This document shows positions 1 to 6,383 of a stretch of DNA of 11,017 nt, in pieces. The DNA comes from CBDCWA01 sp046048295. GTDB lineage: Bacteria; Pseudomonadota; Alphaproteobacteria; Rhizobiales; Hyphomicrobiaceae. A program made the translations under genes and the position numbers. Position 1 is the first letter of the stretch. Each line of letters opens with the position of its first letter. The stretch spans positions 1 through 11,017 of the forward strand of contig JBJOGJ010000127.1 in assembly GCA_046048295.1 (NCBI GenBank), in the 5' to 3' direction. The notes under the pieces were generated by a model. That model was not told where the DNA came from. It ran no database searches and worked only from the letters and a program-made list of their open reading frames with translations.

Positions 1-191
1 TGCCGGGCGATCGAAAGGTTGTGACAGGCGGCAGGTCGGTGCTGACACGAATTGCCGTGTTCAGGCCCCCAGCTCCCGCTTCCCGCGCACCGCTGCAGGC
101 TTACCTCGTTACCGTAAAGGTCTCCTGGCGGGCATGGCATGGCCGCCAGGACATAATACTGAGTACAGTGAAGTTGGGGCCACCGCTGTGA
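1..191 (+). CDS. gspI: Type II secretion minor pseudopilin GspI, C-terminal fragment
   Basis: Only the last 62 or so codons are in the window; the gene enters from the left edge, with its first full codon at base 3, and stops at TGA 189-191. The visible end reads VTVKVSWRAWHGRQDIILST followed by a short tail. This resembles the C-terminus of GspI pseudopilins, where a beta strand with a V-x-V-x-W pattern is followed by a Gly-Arg turn and a closing strand ending in L-S-T. GspI would be a minor pseudopilin at the tip of the T2SS pseudopilus, complexed with GspJ and GspK. The stop overlaps the GTG start of gspJ by the classic GTGA arrangement, which supports the reading frame and suggests translational coupling. 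The prepilin N-terminus is outside the window, so the assignment rests on the short tail and on gspJ following directly. Confidence 0.72.
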   Translation, partial: PGDRKVVTGGRSVLTRIAVFRPPAPASRAPLQAYLVTVKVSWRAWHGRQDIILSTVKLGPPL

Positions 192-808
192 GCAGAGCCG
201 GTCAGAACAAGGAAGCCGGCTTCTCGCTCATCGAGCTGACCGTCGCATTGGCGATTTTCGCAATGCTTCTCGCCATCATCCCGAGCACCGTAAGACTGAG
301 CGCCAGCGCCTGGCGAAGTGCCTCGAACCTTGACCGCGCGAGCCAGTTGGAAGCTGTCACGGCCTTTCTCGAACGCACGCTCGAGGTCGTCCGTCCCGAA
401 TTCGAAGTTCGCGCGCGCGAGGGACGGCGAATGATGTTTGAGGGACTACCTTCCAAGATAACGTTCGTCGCGGCCACTGCCACGAGTTCGGCCGATCCCG
501 GTCTTTACAAACAAACTCTTGCGCTTGCCGAACGCGAACTCGTATTGACCGTCGCGCGCTTCAGTCCTTCAGTGCCAATGGTGCAGGCGGAAAGGCGGCG
601 CCTCATTTATGGCAATGTCCGTGAATTCCAGATGCGGTACTACGGGAGATCAGCAGACCGACGCGACGCCAAGCGAGGCTGGCATACGGAATGGCGCAAT
701 CGAACAAGACTGCCGGAGCTGATCGAGGTTCGCCTTGTCACGACAATCGGAAGCAGGTCGCACACATCTACCGTGACGGTTGCACCAGTTCTCAGGAAAC
801 CGGATTAA
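188..808 (+). CDS. gspJ: Type II secretion minor pseudopilin GspJ
   Basis: This encodes about 206 residues, a normal length for GspJ. I chose GTG 188 over the in-frame ATG 134 because GTG 188 overlaps the gspI stop and gives a short basic leader of 11 residues ending in Gly, followed by FSLIELTVALAIFAML. That is a type IV prepilin site: Gly at -1, Phe at +1 and Glu at +5, then a hydrophobic helix of about 20 residues. The prepilin peptidase should cut and N-methylate here. Soon after the helix come the conserved SASAW and an acidic/aromatic-rich globular domain. GspJ forms the pseudopilus tip complex with GspI and GspK. No gspK follows: 18 bases downstream lies the convergent gspG stop. The H/I-type identity is less certain than membership of the pseudopilin family, but following gspI favours GspJ. 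Confidence 0.82.
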   Translation: MSRAGQNKEAGFSLIELTVALAIFAMLLAIIPSTVRLSASAWRSASNLDRASQLEAVTAFLERTLEVVRPEFEVRAREGRRMMFEGLPSKITFVAATATSSADPGLYKQTLALAERELVLTVARFSPSVPMVQAERRRLIYGNVREFQMRYYGRSADRRDAKRGWHTEWRNRTRLPELIEVRLVTTIGSRSHTSTVTVAPVLRKPD

Positions 809-826
809 TGCACTCCTGAAAGCGAC

Positions 827-1291
827 TTACCAATTGACCAGATCCTGGTCTTCGCCGGTGCCGCCCGGTGCATTGTCTCTGCCGAAAGTATAGACCTCGA
901 ATGGCGACTTTTTGCCGGGCACGCGATAGTGGTAGGCACGCCCCCACGGATCGACCAGACCATCCGCCCGCTTCAGGTAGGGCCCGCGCCAACGACCGGC
1001 ACCGGCCGGCGGTTCTACGAGCGAGCGAAGTCCGTTCGCAGCAGGTGGGAACGTCCCATTGTCGAGTGCATACAGCTCGACCGCTGTCGAAATCGCACTG
1101 ATTTGGGCTCGCGCCGTTTCAGTTTTTGCAGTACCGAGATAGCGAAGGACTTGCGGCGCGGCGACGGACGCAAGAAGTGCGACTATCCCGAGGACAATCA
1201 ATAGCTCGAGGAGGGTGAAACCCGCGCTGGCCGAAATTTGCCGGTCCCACTCATGACCGCTGAATTTTTTGCCTGGCTCTGATTGGTGCAT
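827..1291 (-). CDS. gspG: Type II secretion major pseudopilin GspG
   Basis: This encodes about 154 residues. The start at ATG 1291 is supported by a GAGG eight bases upstream and by lying outside the peptidase gene. An upstream in-frame start at 1408 would overlap the peptidase by 77 bases and add an odd Cys-rich extension. The leader is 24 residues long and ends ASAG, followed by FTLLELLIVLGIVALLAS (Glu at +5). Downstream are hallmarks of GspG: YALDNGTFPP, a GLRSLVEPP segment, WRGPYL, D-PWGRAYHY, and a C-terminal loop GRDNAPGGTGEDQDLVNW that matches the calcium-binding loop of the family. GspG polymerises into the pseudopilus that drives substrates through the secretin. It is the last gene of the minus-strand run, 40 bases after the peptidase, and converges on gspJ. 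Normally gspG heads a gspGHIJK run on one strand, so the arrangement here is rearranged. Confidence 0.93.
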   Translation of the reverse strand: MHQSEPGKKFSGHEWDRQISASAGFTLLELLIVLGIVALLASVAAPQVLRYLGTAKTETARAQISAISTAVELYALDNGTFPPAANGLRSLVEPPAGAGRWRGPYLKRADGLVDPWGRAYHYRVPGKKSPFEVYTFGRDNAPGGTGEDQDLVNW

Positions 1292-1299
1292 CGGGAAAG

Positions 1300-1303
1300 C
1301 CTC
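1300..1303 (-). promoter_or_regulatory. Ribosome-binding site of gspG
   Basis: GAGG on the minus strand, eight bases before ATG 1291. It decides the start: neither in-frame alternative further upstream (1345 or 1408) shows a comparable purine tract. Confidence 0.55.
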
Positions 1304-1331
1304 GAAACAATACGTTTTGCCGCAGTGGCAC

Positions 1332-1925
1332 TCAGAGGTGCCCATATAACCATACGATCCAGGTCCCCAACGCAAGAAACGGTCCGAATGGCAAAGCCGA
1401 CATTCCATCTAGCCTGCGCCCCCGCAGCACGGCGGCCAGCGATGCAGCCAATGCTGTCATTGTAGCAGCAAGAATGACTGTCGGCAGCGCCCAGACCCCG
1501 ACCCAAGCACCCACCGCTCCCAGCAGCTTCACATCCCCGAACCCGAGCCCATCGCGATTGCGGACACGTCGATAAGCCTCGCCCGCAAGCCACAACAGCG
1601 CAAATCCCGCGCATGCGGAAACTGCGCTCGCCAGGAGCGCATCGATCCCCGCAAGCGCCGCCGCCGACAGCCCGGCCAAGAGAAGCATGCCCGTCATCCA
1701 ATCAGGCAGCCGGAAGTTCAACACATCCTCGACGCTGAGAACAACCAGAAGTCCCCCAAGGACGACGGCCTTGACCAGCCAAATAGGGTCCGGAGAAGGA
1801 AGGTCGAAGAGCGAAGCTGCAGCGAGTGCTGCGTAAAGACTTCCGAAAGCAATCAGGAGAGCCCACCTCGGCGCCGCAATTGTTACGGATTTCTCGATAT
1901 CGGCTTGCTGGAGTTGCGCCATCAC
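1332..1925 (-). CDS. gspO: Prepilin peptidase, A24 aspartic family (GspO/PilD type, short form)
   Basis: This is a polytopic membrane protease of about 197 residues that cuts the leader of (pseudo)prepilins at the Gly|Phe bond. The two catalytic aspartates are visible. Asp67 lies in SVEDVLNFRLPDWMT, with the family spacing of seven residues between it and the Asp of LPD. Asp131 lies in the GFGDVKL motif, the GxGD signature. A PFGPFLALG segment near the C-terminus is also typical, and several hydrophobic stretches fit six or so membrane helices. The N-terminal methyltransferase-like domain with paired CxxC motifs found in full-length PilD is absent, so this is the short form. Start: GTG 1925 or ATG 1922, adjacent codons after GGGGAGG. 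The upstream small gene ends 25 bases before. Substrates are presumably GspG just downstream and GspI/GspJ across the convergent junction. A tad/flp-type CpaA peptidase is the alternative, but the T2SS context favours GspO. Confidence 0.9.
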   Translation of the reverse strand: MMAQLQQADIEKSVTIAAPRWALLIAFGSLYAALAAASLFDLPSPDPIWLVKAVVLGGLLVVLSVEDVLNFRLPDWMTGMLLLAGLSAAALAGIDALLASAVSACAGFALLWLAGEAYRRVRNRDGLGFGDVKLLGAVGAWVGVWALPTVILAATMTALAASLAAVLRGRRLDGMSALPFGPFLALGTWIVWLYGHL

Positions 1926-1934
1926 GGGTCACCA

Positions 1935-1941
1935 CCTCCCC
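1935..1941 (-). promoter_or_regulatory. Ribosome-binding site of the prepilin peptidase gene
   Basis: GGGGAGG on the minus strand, inside the 25-base gap after the small-protein stop. GGAGG is nine bases from GTG 1925 and twelve from ATG 1922, slightly favouring the GTG. Confidence 0.6.
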
Positions 1942-1950
1942 ACGCCTCAT

Positions 1951-2289
1951 TCAGGGTCTGAACTGTCGTTTTCGAACGTAGATTGGCGGCTCTGGTGGAT
2001 ATGGCTCGAAGTAAGGATCGCCCATCGGAACCGCAAGTCGTTTCCGTTCCTGGCAATAGCGATGCCCATCGACGTCCCAGTAGCAGTATCTGCTGCAATA
2101 GCGGCGACCACGGAACCAATAGCATCCCTTCTGGTCGCCATAATAGAACCGACGCTCTGATGTCGGAGAGCGATCGCGATAATCGCCCGCCTCTACCACG
2201 TGCGGCCATAGCATCATGGCGGAAAACGCCATCACAACCGGCAACCCGGCGCTCGTGTACCAGTGGCCAAAGTTTCTTCGATGCTTCAT
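1951..2289 (-). CDS. Small predicted exported Cys/Tyr/Arg-rich protein, unrecognised
   Basis: This encodes 112 residues from ATG 2289; a TTG at 2319 would add ten. I do not recognise a family. The N-terminus looks like a Sec signal peptide: basic KHRR, hydrophobic core AGLPVVMAFSAMML, then VVEA before GDYRD as a plausible cleavage site. The mature part of roughly 78 residues is rich in Tyr and Arg and has four cysteines within CYWFRGRRYC and SRYCYWDVDGHRYC, an even number consistent with disulfides in the periplasm or outside. It ends in a Pro/Tyr tail (DPYFEPYPPEPP) and a basic end. A competing frame from 2431 to 1922 is also open, but its product after the first 45 codons looks like a shadow. 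The upstream spacing is 116 bases and no strong ribosome-binding site is visible, so the exact start is uncertain. It sits at the join between the T1SS and T2SS genes; a secretion-related role is only a guess. Confidence 0.6.
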   Translation of the reverse strand: MKHRRNFGHWYTSAGLPVVMAFSAMMLWPHVVEAGDYRDRSPTSERRFYYGDQKGCYWFRGRRYCSRYCYWDVDGHRYCQERKRLAVPMGDPYFEPYPPEPPIYVRKRQFRP

Positions 2290-2322
2290 CTGTGGTGCAA
2301 CCGCCTGCCCCCTGCACAATCC

Positions 2323-2342
2323 GACCGGCAGACAAACCGGTC
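2323..2342 (-). other. Small inverted repeat between hlyD-type gene and small exported-protein gene
   Basis: GACCGG and CCGGTC form a perfect 6-bp stem around an 8-base loop in the 116-base gap between the adaptor stop and the small gene. No T-run follows on the minus strand, so it is not a convincing terminator. It could be an attenuating or processing hairpin, or chance. A weak -10-like GATAAT lies at 2390-2395 upstream of it without a good -35. Confidence 0.3.
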
Positions 2343-2405
2343 TTCTCCGCTAGAAGATTCGCGGTCGTTTCTGCAAGTCGCACAAGAGAATTATCAGCGG
2401 GCAAC

Positions 2406-3734
2406 TCACTCTTCCTTGAAGGCACGAGCAAACTGATCGGTTAGCGGCTTAACAAAATAGGAAAATGCCGTCCGGTCGCCGGTGGATATGAACGCTTCCA
2501 CCGGCATACCTGGTACAAGGCTCAGCCCTTCAAGCTTGCTAATGGCGTCCTTGTCGAGCACCAGCCGGCCCGTGTAGTAACTGGCGCCGGATTTCTGGTC
2601 CTGGCTCGTGTTTGCCGCCACCTGCGAAACCGTGGCTGCAACTTCCGGTGTTGTCCTCTGGTTGAAGGCCGAGAACCTCAGCCGTGCGCTCTGGCCGACG
2701 GCAATCTGATCGATGTCAATTGGCGAGATTCTGATCTCGACGGTACGCCTCTCCAACTCTGGCACGATCGACATGATTGGTGCCGCAGGCGTGATAACGC
2801 CACCGATGGTGTGGACCGCGAGTTCGTGGACAATGCCGTTCTGAGGCGCCGTGATCTCCATCCGGTTCAGCCGGTCCCGCGCCGCCGCCTGCCGTTCCTT
2901 GAGTTCGGATAGCTTGGCTTCGATGGCCCTAAGCTCTCTTTGGGCTTCGGTCTTGGAATTTTGGTCAACACTGACGATTTGCAGCTCGATTTCGCTAATC
3001 TGCCCCTTCGCCCGCGCCACCTGGGCCAGCAGATTTCCATGTTCGCCGCTCAGCCTGGTTTGCTCTCGCTCCATCGCATATACGCGCGATATGGGCGTCA
3101 GCTTGCGCTGCTGGAGCCCACGGACGGCCTCGAGTTCCTTTGTAATGAGCGCCAGTTCCTTGCTCTTCGACCTGACCTGGATCTGCAGGCCTGAGATCTC
3201 TTCCCTGAGCTGCTCGACCCGGAAGCGCAACTGCCCTTTCTGGCTGTTGCGGGTCTCTCGCGCCTCCCGGAAAAGCCTGGTCTCACCGCGCATGACCTCC
3301 CGCGCACCGACACCGATCGTTTCGAAATCGGCAGCGAACTCTATCGTGGCGGCCCCGTCCCGCTCCGCTGTAAGCCGCACGCGACGTCCGGAAAGTTCAA
3401 CGAGCTGGGTCTCGATCACGCCGAGCTCCGCGCGAGTCAGCGTATTGTCCAGCCTGATAACCACCTGCCCGGCCTTTACGCGCTCGCCTTCCCGAACATG
3501 AATCTCTGCAACAATGCCGCCATAGAGATGCTGCACCTTCTTCACGTTCTGCTCGACCACGACCGAGCCTGGGGCAATGATTGCACCTGATAGGTTGGCC
3601 ATTGCCGCCCACCCGCCGCAACCGATCACCATGACCACGATGATCAGGCTGCCCGCGAACACCTGAGGCCAGGTCGAGTACTCTCTCGCCCCGGCAGTGC
3701 CAGCCTTGCCTGCGCCAGTCGTACCCACTTTCAA
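2406..3734 (-). CDS. prsE: Type I secretion membrane-fusion (adaptor) protein, HlyD/PrsE family
   Basis: This encodes 442 residues, a normal length for the family. It would bridge the inner-membrane ABC exporter and an outer-membrane TolC-type channel. Visible in order: a short cytoplasmic tail; one membrane helix around residues 24-47; a first lipoyl/barrel half (VQHLYGGIVAEIHVREGERV, about 67-86, then QVVIRLD); a long coiled-coil hairpin at about 100-290 rich in Glu, Arg and Leu; a second lipoyl half starting ITAPQNGIV near 294; and the C-terminal HlyD signature region GMPVEAFI followed by RTAFSYFVKPLTDQ at about 409-434. The start is TTG 3734, nine bases after GAGAGG; GTG 3728 is a fallback. 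It begins 14 bases after the RTX gene stop, so it is in the same operon. The prsE symbol reflects similarity to the rhizobial PrsE type rather than proven orthology. No TolC gene is in the window. Confidence 0.93.
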   Translation of the reverse strand: MKVGTTGAGKAGTAGAREYSTWPQVFAGSLIIVVMVIGCGGWAAMANLSGAIIAPGSVVVEQNVKKVQHLYGGIVAEIHVREGERVKAGQVVIRLDNTLTRAELGVIETQLVELSGRRVRLTAERDGAATIEFAADFETIGVGAREVMRGETRLFREARETRNSQKGQLRFRVEQLREEISGLQIQVRSKSKELALITKELEAVRGLQQRKLTPISRVYAMEREQTRLSGEHGNLLAQVARAKGQISEIELQIVSVDQNSKTEAQRELRAIEAKLSELKERQAAARDRLNRMEITAPQNGIVHELAVHTIGGVITPAAPIMSIVPELERRTVEIRISPIDIDQIAVGQSARLRFSAFNQRTTPEVAATVSQVAANTSQDQKSGASYYTGRLVLDKDAISKLEGLSLVPGMPVEAFISTGDRTAFSYFVKPLTDQFARAFKEE

Positions 3735-3743
3735 CTCGGGTAG

Positions 3744-3749
3744 CCTCTC
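3744..3749 (-). promoter_or_regulatory. Ribosome-binding site of the HlyD-type adaptor
   Basis: GAGAGG on the minus strand. Its first base coincides with the last base of the RTX gene stop codon (TAG, 3749-3751) and it lies nine bases from TTG 3734. It supports the TTG start and coupling to the RTX gene. Confidence 0.55.
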
Positions 3750-6367
3750 TATTCGTATTGCCAGTACTTGGAGAAGTTGTAATCCTCGGCGCCGTGCAAC
3801 TCGATCTCGAACTCGGCCTGCGCGTCGAAGTCGATATTACCCGAAATGACGATCACATCCTCTGCCTCGACCAGTTCATGGCTAATGCGCAGTTCACCTG
3901 GTTTGGAGAACGCTGCATTATCCTTTATCAGAACAAACTTCCGTATGCCCTCGTCCTTGAGCGCGTCCTCGAATTGGTCGGCGAATTCGCGGGAAATGTC
4001 ATCCAGATCGATCCGGTCACCGATGTCAAAATCGAGGATCTTGTCACGCGCCCCCCTCCCGTACCCGGCTGCCAGCGTGGAGGTGAAGACGAAAACGTCA
4101 TCCCCTGTACCACCAGTGAACACATTGGTTTCATGGCCGGCAACAAATGTATCGTTTCCGGCCCCCCCGACAACTTGCTCTATGGAGGAGACGGAATCGG
4201 AGCCAGTTGACTGTGACGTTGCCATGCCATTCAGCAGGTCAACGAAAACGCCGTCGTCGATGGCGCTGAAGTCCAGGGTGTCATTCCCCACGCCGCCATC
4301 GATCACATCGTCGCCGTCTCCCGCAACCGCGACGATCACGTCGTCGCCATCCTGCGTGTCGATCAAGTCGTTGCCCGCACCGCCGTTCACGACGTTGGCC
4401 GCCTCGTCCCCGACGATAACGTCGCCGCCGGACGAGCCGACCACGTTCTCGATACCGACCAGTGTATCGATGCCCGTCTCGGCACTCGTCGATGTGCCCG
4501 CCGTCAGGTCGACCGTGGCCGGAGCTTGCGTCGCGGCAAGACTGTACGTGTCGCTGCCCACGCCGCCATCGATCTGATCGTCGCCATCTCCCGCAACCGC
4601 GATAATCGTATCGTCGCCATCCTGCGTGTCGATCAAGTCGTCGCCCGCTCCGCCGGTCACGACGTTTGCCGCCTCGTCCCCGACGATAACGTCGCCGCCG
4701 GACGAGCCGATCACGTTCTCGATACCGACCAGCGTATCGATGCCCGTCTCGGCACTCGTCGATGTGCCCGCCGTCAGGTCGACCGTCGCTGGAGCTTGCG
4801 TCGCGGCAAGACTGTACGTGTCGCTGCCCACGCCGCCATCGATCTCATCGTCGCCATCTCCCGCAACCGCGACGACCAAGTCGTCGCCGCCGCCGCCGTC
4901 GACCTTGTCGTCTCCAGCTCCGCCGATGATCGTATCATTGCCAAGGTCACCGAGAAGGGTATCGTTGCCACCGTCTCCATGGATGATGTCGTTTCCTTCG
5001 CCACCGCTGACGAAATCGTCACCTTCGCCTCCGGAAACGAAATCCGCACCCGTTTCGGCAAAAACGACATCGTTCCCGCCTTCCGCCAGGATTACGTCAT
5101 CGCCGGCCCCGCCATCGATGAAATCGTCACCTCCACCGCCATAGATCGTGTCGTTACCTTCATTGCCGAACAGAATGTCGTTGCCGGCATCCCCGAACAG
5201 GACGTCGTCACCTTCGCCACCTACGATGCGATCATCTCCCGCACCGCCAGCAACAACATCGTGACCGGCATTCGCCAGGATCGTATCGCTGCCCCCACGC
5301 CCGTCGATATGGTCGTCGTAGGGTGTTCCAGCTATCCGCTCGCCATCCTCGGTTCCTGCAATCCTGGTCCCGGCAAGCGGCCGGAGATCGAGAATGGCCT
5401 GTTGCGCGACCTCAAGAGAGCCATCCGACACGACATAGCTGAACCGGACTTCTCCGGTTTCGCCTTCCTTAGGCGAGAACAGCCATTCATTTTCGCCACG
5501 TTGTGTAATGGTACCAGCTGAGACACTGATATCCTTGATCGACAGCGCATCACCGTCGGGATCTGTTGCCGTTCGGAGAAAATCACTGAGGCCGATGATG
5601 ACGGCCTGGTTCATGATGGATGCGCTGAGCAGCACCGGCCCGGTAACAGAGGGCGCCCTGTTATTGGATCTGCTGCTGCCGTCCTCGGCTGCTCCTTCAC
5701 CGCCTCCCTGATCCTCGTTCGAAACGTCCTCTTCTGTCTCGGAGCCCGTCAGGGGATCAGGAAACCCTTCGCCGGATCCCACTTCGTTCGTATCGACCGG
5801 CACAACCGCCTGAGGACCAGGCAGGACGAATCCACCATCGGAATGAGCAACCGCTTGCCTGCCAGCCCCAGTGGACGAGAGCCCAACACCGGCGTCTGCC
5901 GCGCCACCCCCGCCGACACCAACCGGCTCGGCATCGTTGCGGCTGTGAACAAGTACCGGCGCGCTTGCACGTATAGGCGGCTGTGGCTCGCCGACATTCA
6001 GCAACATCAAGCTGTCGTCGCGCAGGAAAGCGGCAATCTTCGATGGGCCTGGAGACTGCGAAAGGCCGCCGGTTCGTCCCGGTTCTGCCGCCCCGCCACT
6101 ATCTCCATCGCCTCCAGCTTGGCCGTCGGCTGGCTGCTCCGCCCTATCTAACCCAACTTCGGCAGACGAATCTTGAGGCGCAGCATGCGCTTTCGTACCG
6201 TAGATCGCATCCTGAATGGAGAGGAACGCATTTGCCAGGACAAGTCCTACCGCAAAGTTCATCCAATGCTTTTGATTGCCGCGCTCCCCATCGCCTTCAG
6301 GAGTCTCGTATTTGGCGCGGGGCAACTCTTCCGGCTTGACCTTATCGAGTAGGCTTGGAGGCAGCAT
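3749..6367 (-). CDS. RTX calcium-binding protein with N-terminal hydrophobic helix and cadherin-like domain; probable T1SS substrate
   Basis: This encodes 872 residues. Order of parts: a cytoplasm-like charged start (1-34); a hydrophobic segment at about 35-57 (NFAVGLVLANAFLSIQDAIYG) followed by KAHA/AP, which resembles a signal or anchor; a low-complexity Gly/Ala/Asp/Glu linker at about 62-238; a cadherin-like/Ig-like domain at about 240-330 with TDPDGDALSI and FSYVVSDGS; an RTX nonapeptide array at about 334-500 (GGxGxDxxx, e.g. GGAGDDRIVGGEGDDVLFGD); two near-identical 90-residue units at 501-680 plus a partial third; further RTX copies; and a C-terminal region with DKILDFDIGDRIDL and an acidic end finishing in aromatic residues, as expected for an uncleaved C-terminal T1SS signal. 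ATG 6367 follows AGGAGGA. The gene lies between exporter and adaptor with 14-base gaps on both sides. Its function is not known; an adhesin or matrix protein is plausible. Confidence 0.9.
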   Translation of the reverse strand: MLPPSLLDKVKPEELPRAKYETPEGDGERGNQKHWMNFAVGLVLANAFLSIQDAIYGTKAHAAPQDSSAEVGLDRAEQPADGQAGGDGDSGGAAEPGRTGGLSQSPGPSKIAAFLRDDSLMLLNVGEPQPPIRASAPVLVHSRNDAEPVGVGGGGAADAGVGLSSTGAGRQAVAHSDGGFVLPGPQAVVPVDTNEVGSGEGFPDPLTGSETEEDVSNEDQGGGEGAAEDGSSRSNNRAPSVTGPVLLSASIMNQAVIIGLSDFLRTATDPDGDALSIKDISVSAGTITQRGENEWLFSPKEGETGEVRFSYVVSDGSLEVAQQAILDLRPLAGTRIAGTEDGERIAGTPYDDHIDGRGGSDTILANAGHDVVAGGAGDDRIVGGEGDDVLFGDAGNDILFGNEGNDTIYGGGGDDFIDGGAGDDVILAEGGNDVVFAETGADFVSGGEGDDFVSGGEGNDIIHGDGGNDTLLGDLGNDTIIGGAGDDKVDGGGGDDLVVAVAGDGDDEIDGGVGSDTYSLAATQAPATVDLTAGTSTSAETGIDTLVGIENVIGSSGGDVIVGDEAANVVTGGAGDDLIDTQDGDDTIIAVAGDGDDQIDGGVGSDTYSLAATQAPATVDLTAGTSTSAETGIDTLVGIENVVGSSGGDVIVGDEAANVVNGGAGNDLIDTQDGDDVIVAVAGDGDDVIDGGVGNDTLDFSAIDDGVFVDLLNGMATSQSTGSDSVSSIEQVVGGAGNDTFVAGHETNVFTGGTGDDVFVFTSTLAAGYGRGARDKILDFDIGDRIDLDDISREFADQFEDALKDEGIRKFVLIKDNAAFSKPGELRISHELVEAEDVIVISGNIDFDAQAEFEIELHGAEDYNFSKYWQYE
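4291..4830 (-). repeat. In-frame tandem duplication, 2 x 270 bp, within the RTX gene
   Basis: Bases 4291-4560 and 4561-4830 differ at 16 of 270 positions by hand count (about 94% identical). The start of a third, more diverged copy follows at 4831. In the protein the period is exactly 90 residues (units 501-590 and 591-680), with 84 of 90 identical. Each unit holds AGDGDD-IDGGVGSDTYSL, a beta segment AATQAPATVDLTAG, the turn ETGIDTLVGIENV and a degenerate RTX turn. Confidence 0.93.
4868..5368 (-). repeat. RTX nonapeptide repeat array in the 872-residue protein
   Basis: About 167 residues of consecutive GGxGxDxxx-type units (GDAGNDILF, GNEGNDTIY, GGGGDDFID, GGAGDDVIL and others), which are expected to coil into a calcium-stabilised parallel beta roll after export. 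A few units are degenerate, such as AETGADFVS. Confidence 0.92.
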
Positions 6368-6376
6368 GGGACAAGT

Positions 6377-6383
6377 TCCTCCT
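6377..6383 (-). promoter_or_regulatory. Strong ribosome-binding site of the RTX gene, overlapping the exporter stop
   Basis: AGGAGGA on the minus strand, nine to ten bases before ATG 6367. The first bases of the motif are part of the exporter stop codon TAG (6382-6384). The site fixes the start and indicates coupled, high-level translation of the RTX substrate. Confidence 0.75.

Noticed and set aside
836..850. GACCAG/CTGGTC hairpin near the convergent gspJ/gspG ends as a bidirectional terminator.
   Set aside because: Only 6 bp, no T-run on either side, and it lies inside the gspG coding sequence for the calcium loop, so the symmetry may come from the Asp-Leu-Val codons.
1292..1408. Upstream extension of gspG with CRLC and CHCGKTYC motifs, resembling a zinc ribbon fused to the pseudopilin.
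   Set aside because: Most of it overlaps the 3' end of the prepilin peptidase gene in another frame. It would put 39 extra residues before an already long leader, and a ribosome-binding site supports ATG 1291. The Cys spacing is taken as chance.
1922..2431. 169-codon minus-strand frame whose first 45 codons look plausible (LVRLAETTANLLAEKTGLSA).
   Set aside because: It starts with TTG inside the adaptor gene and overlaps the start of the peptidase gene. After the first part it reads as a shadow of the 112-residue exported protein, which has a coherent signal peptide and Cys pattern.
2851..3501. Plus-strand open frame of 216 codons opposite the HlyD adaptor.
   Set aside because: Ser/Arg-rich translation without any domain. 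The opposite strand has a complete, well-supported adaptor.
4291..5368. Dense short repeats considered as a CRISPR array.
   Set aside because: The repeats are in-frame, degenerate, 27-base multiples coding for GGxGxDxxx units with no unique spacers; this is RTX coding sequence.
4526..5521. Long plus-strand open frame (331 codons) opposite the RTX gene.
   Set aside because: Repeat-driven codon use of RTX DNA keeps antisense frames open. The product is low-complexity, rich in Val, Asp and Arg, and mirrors the repeat period.
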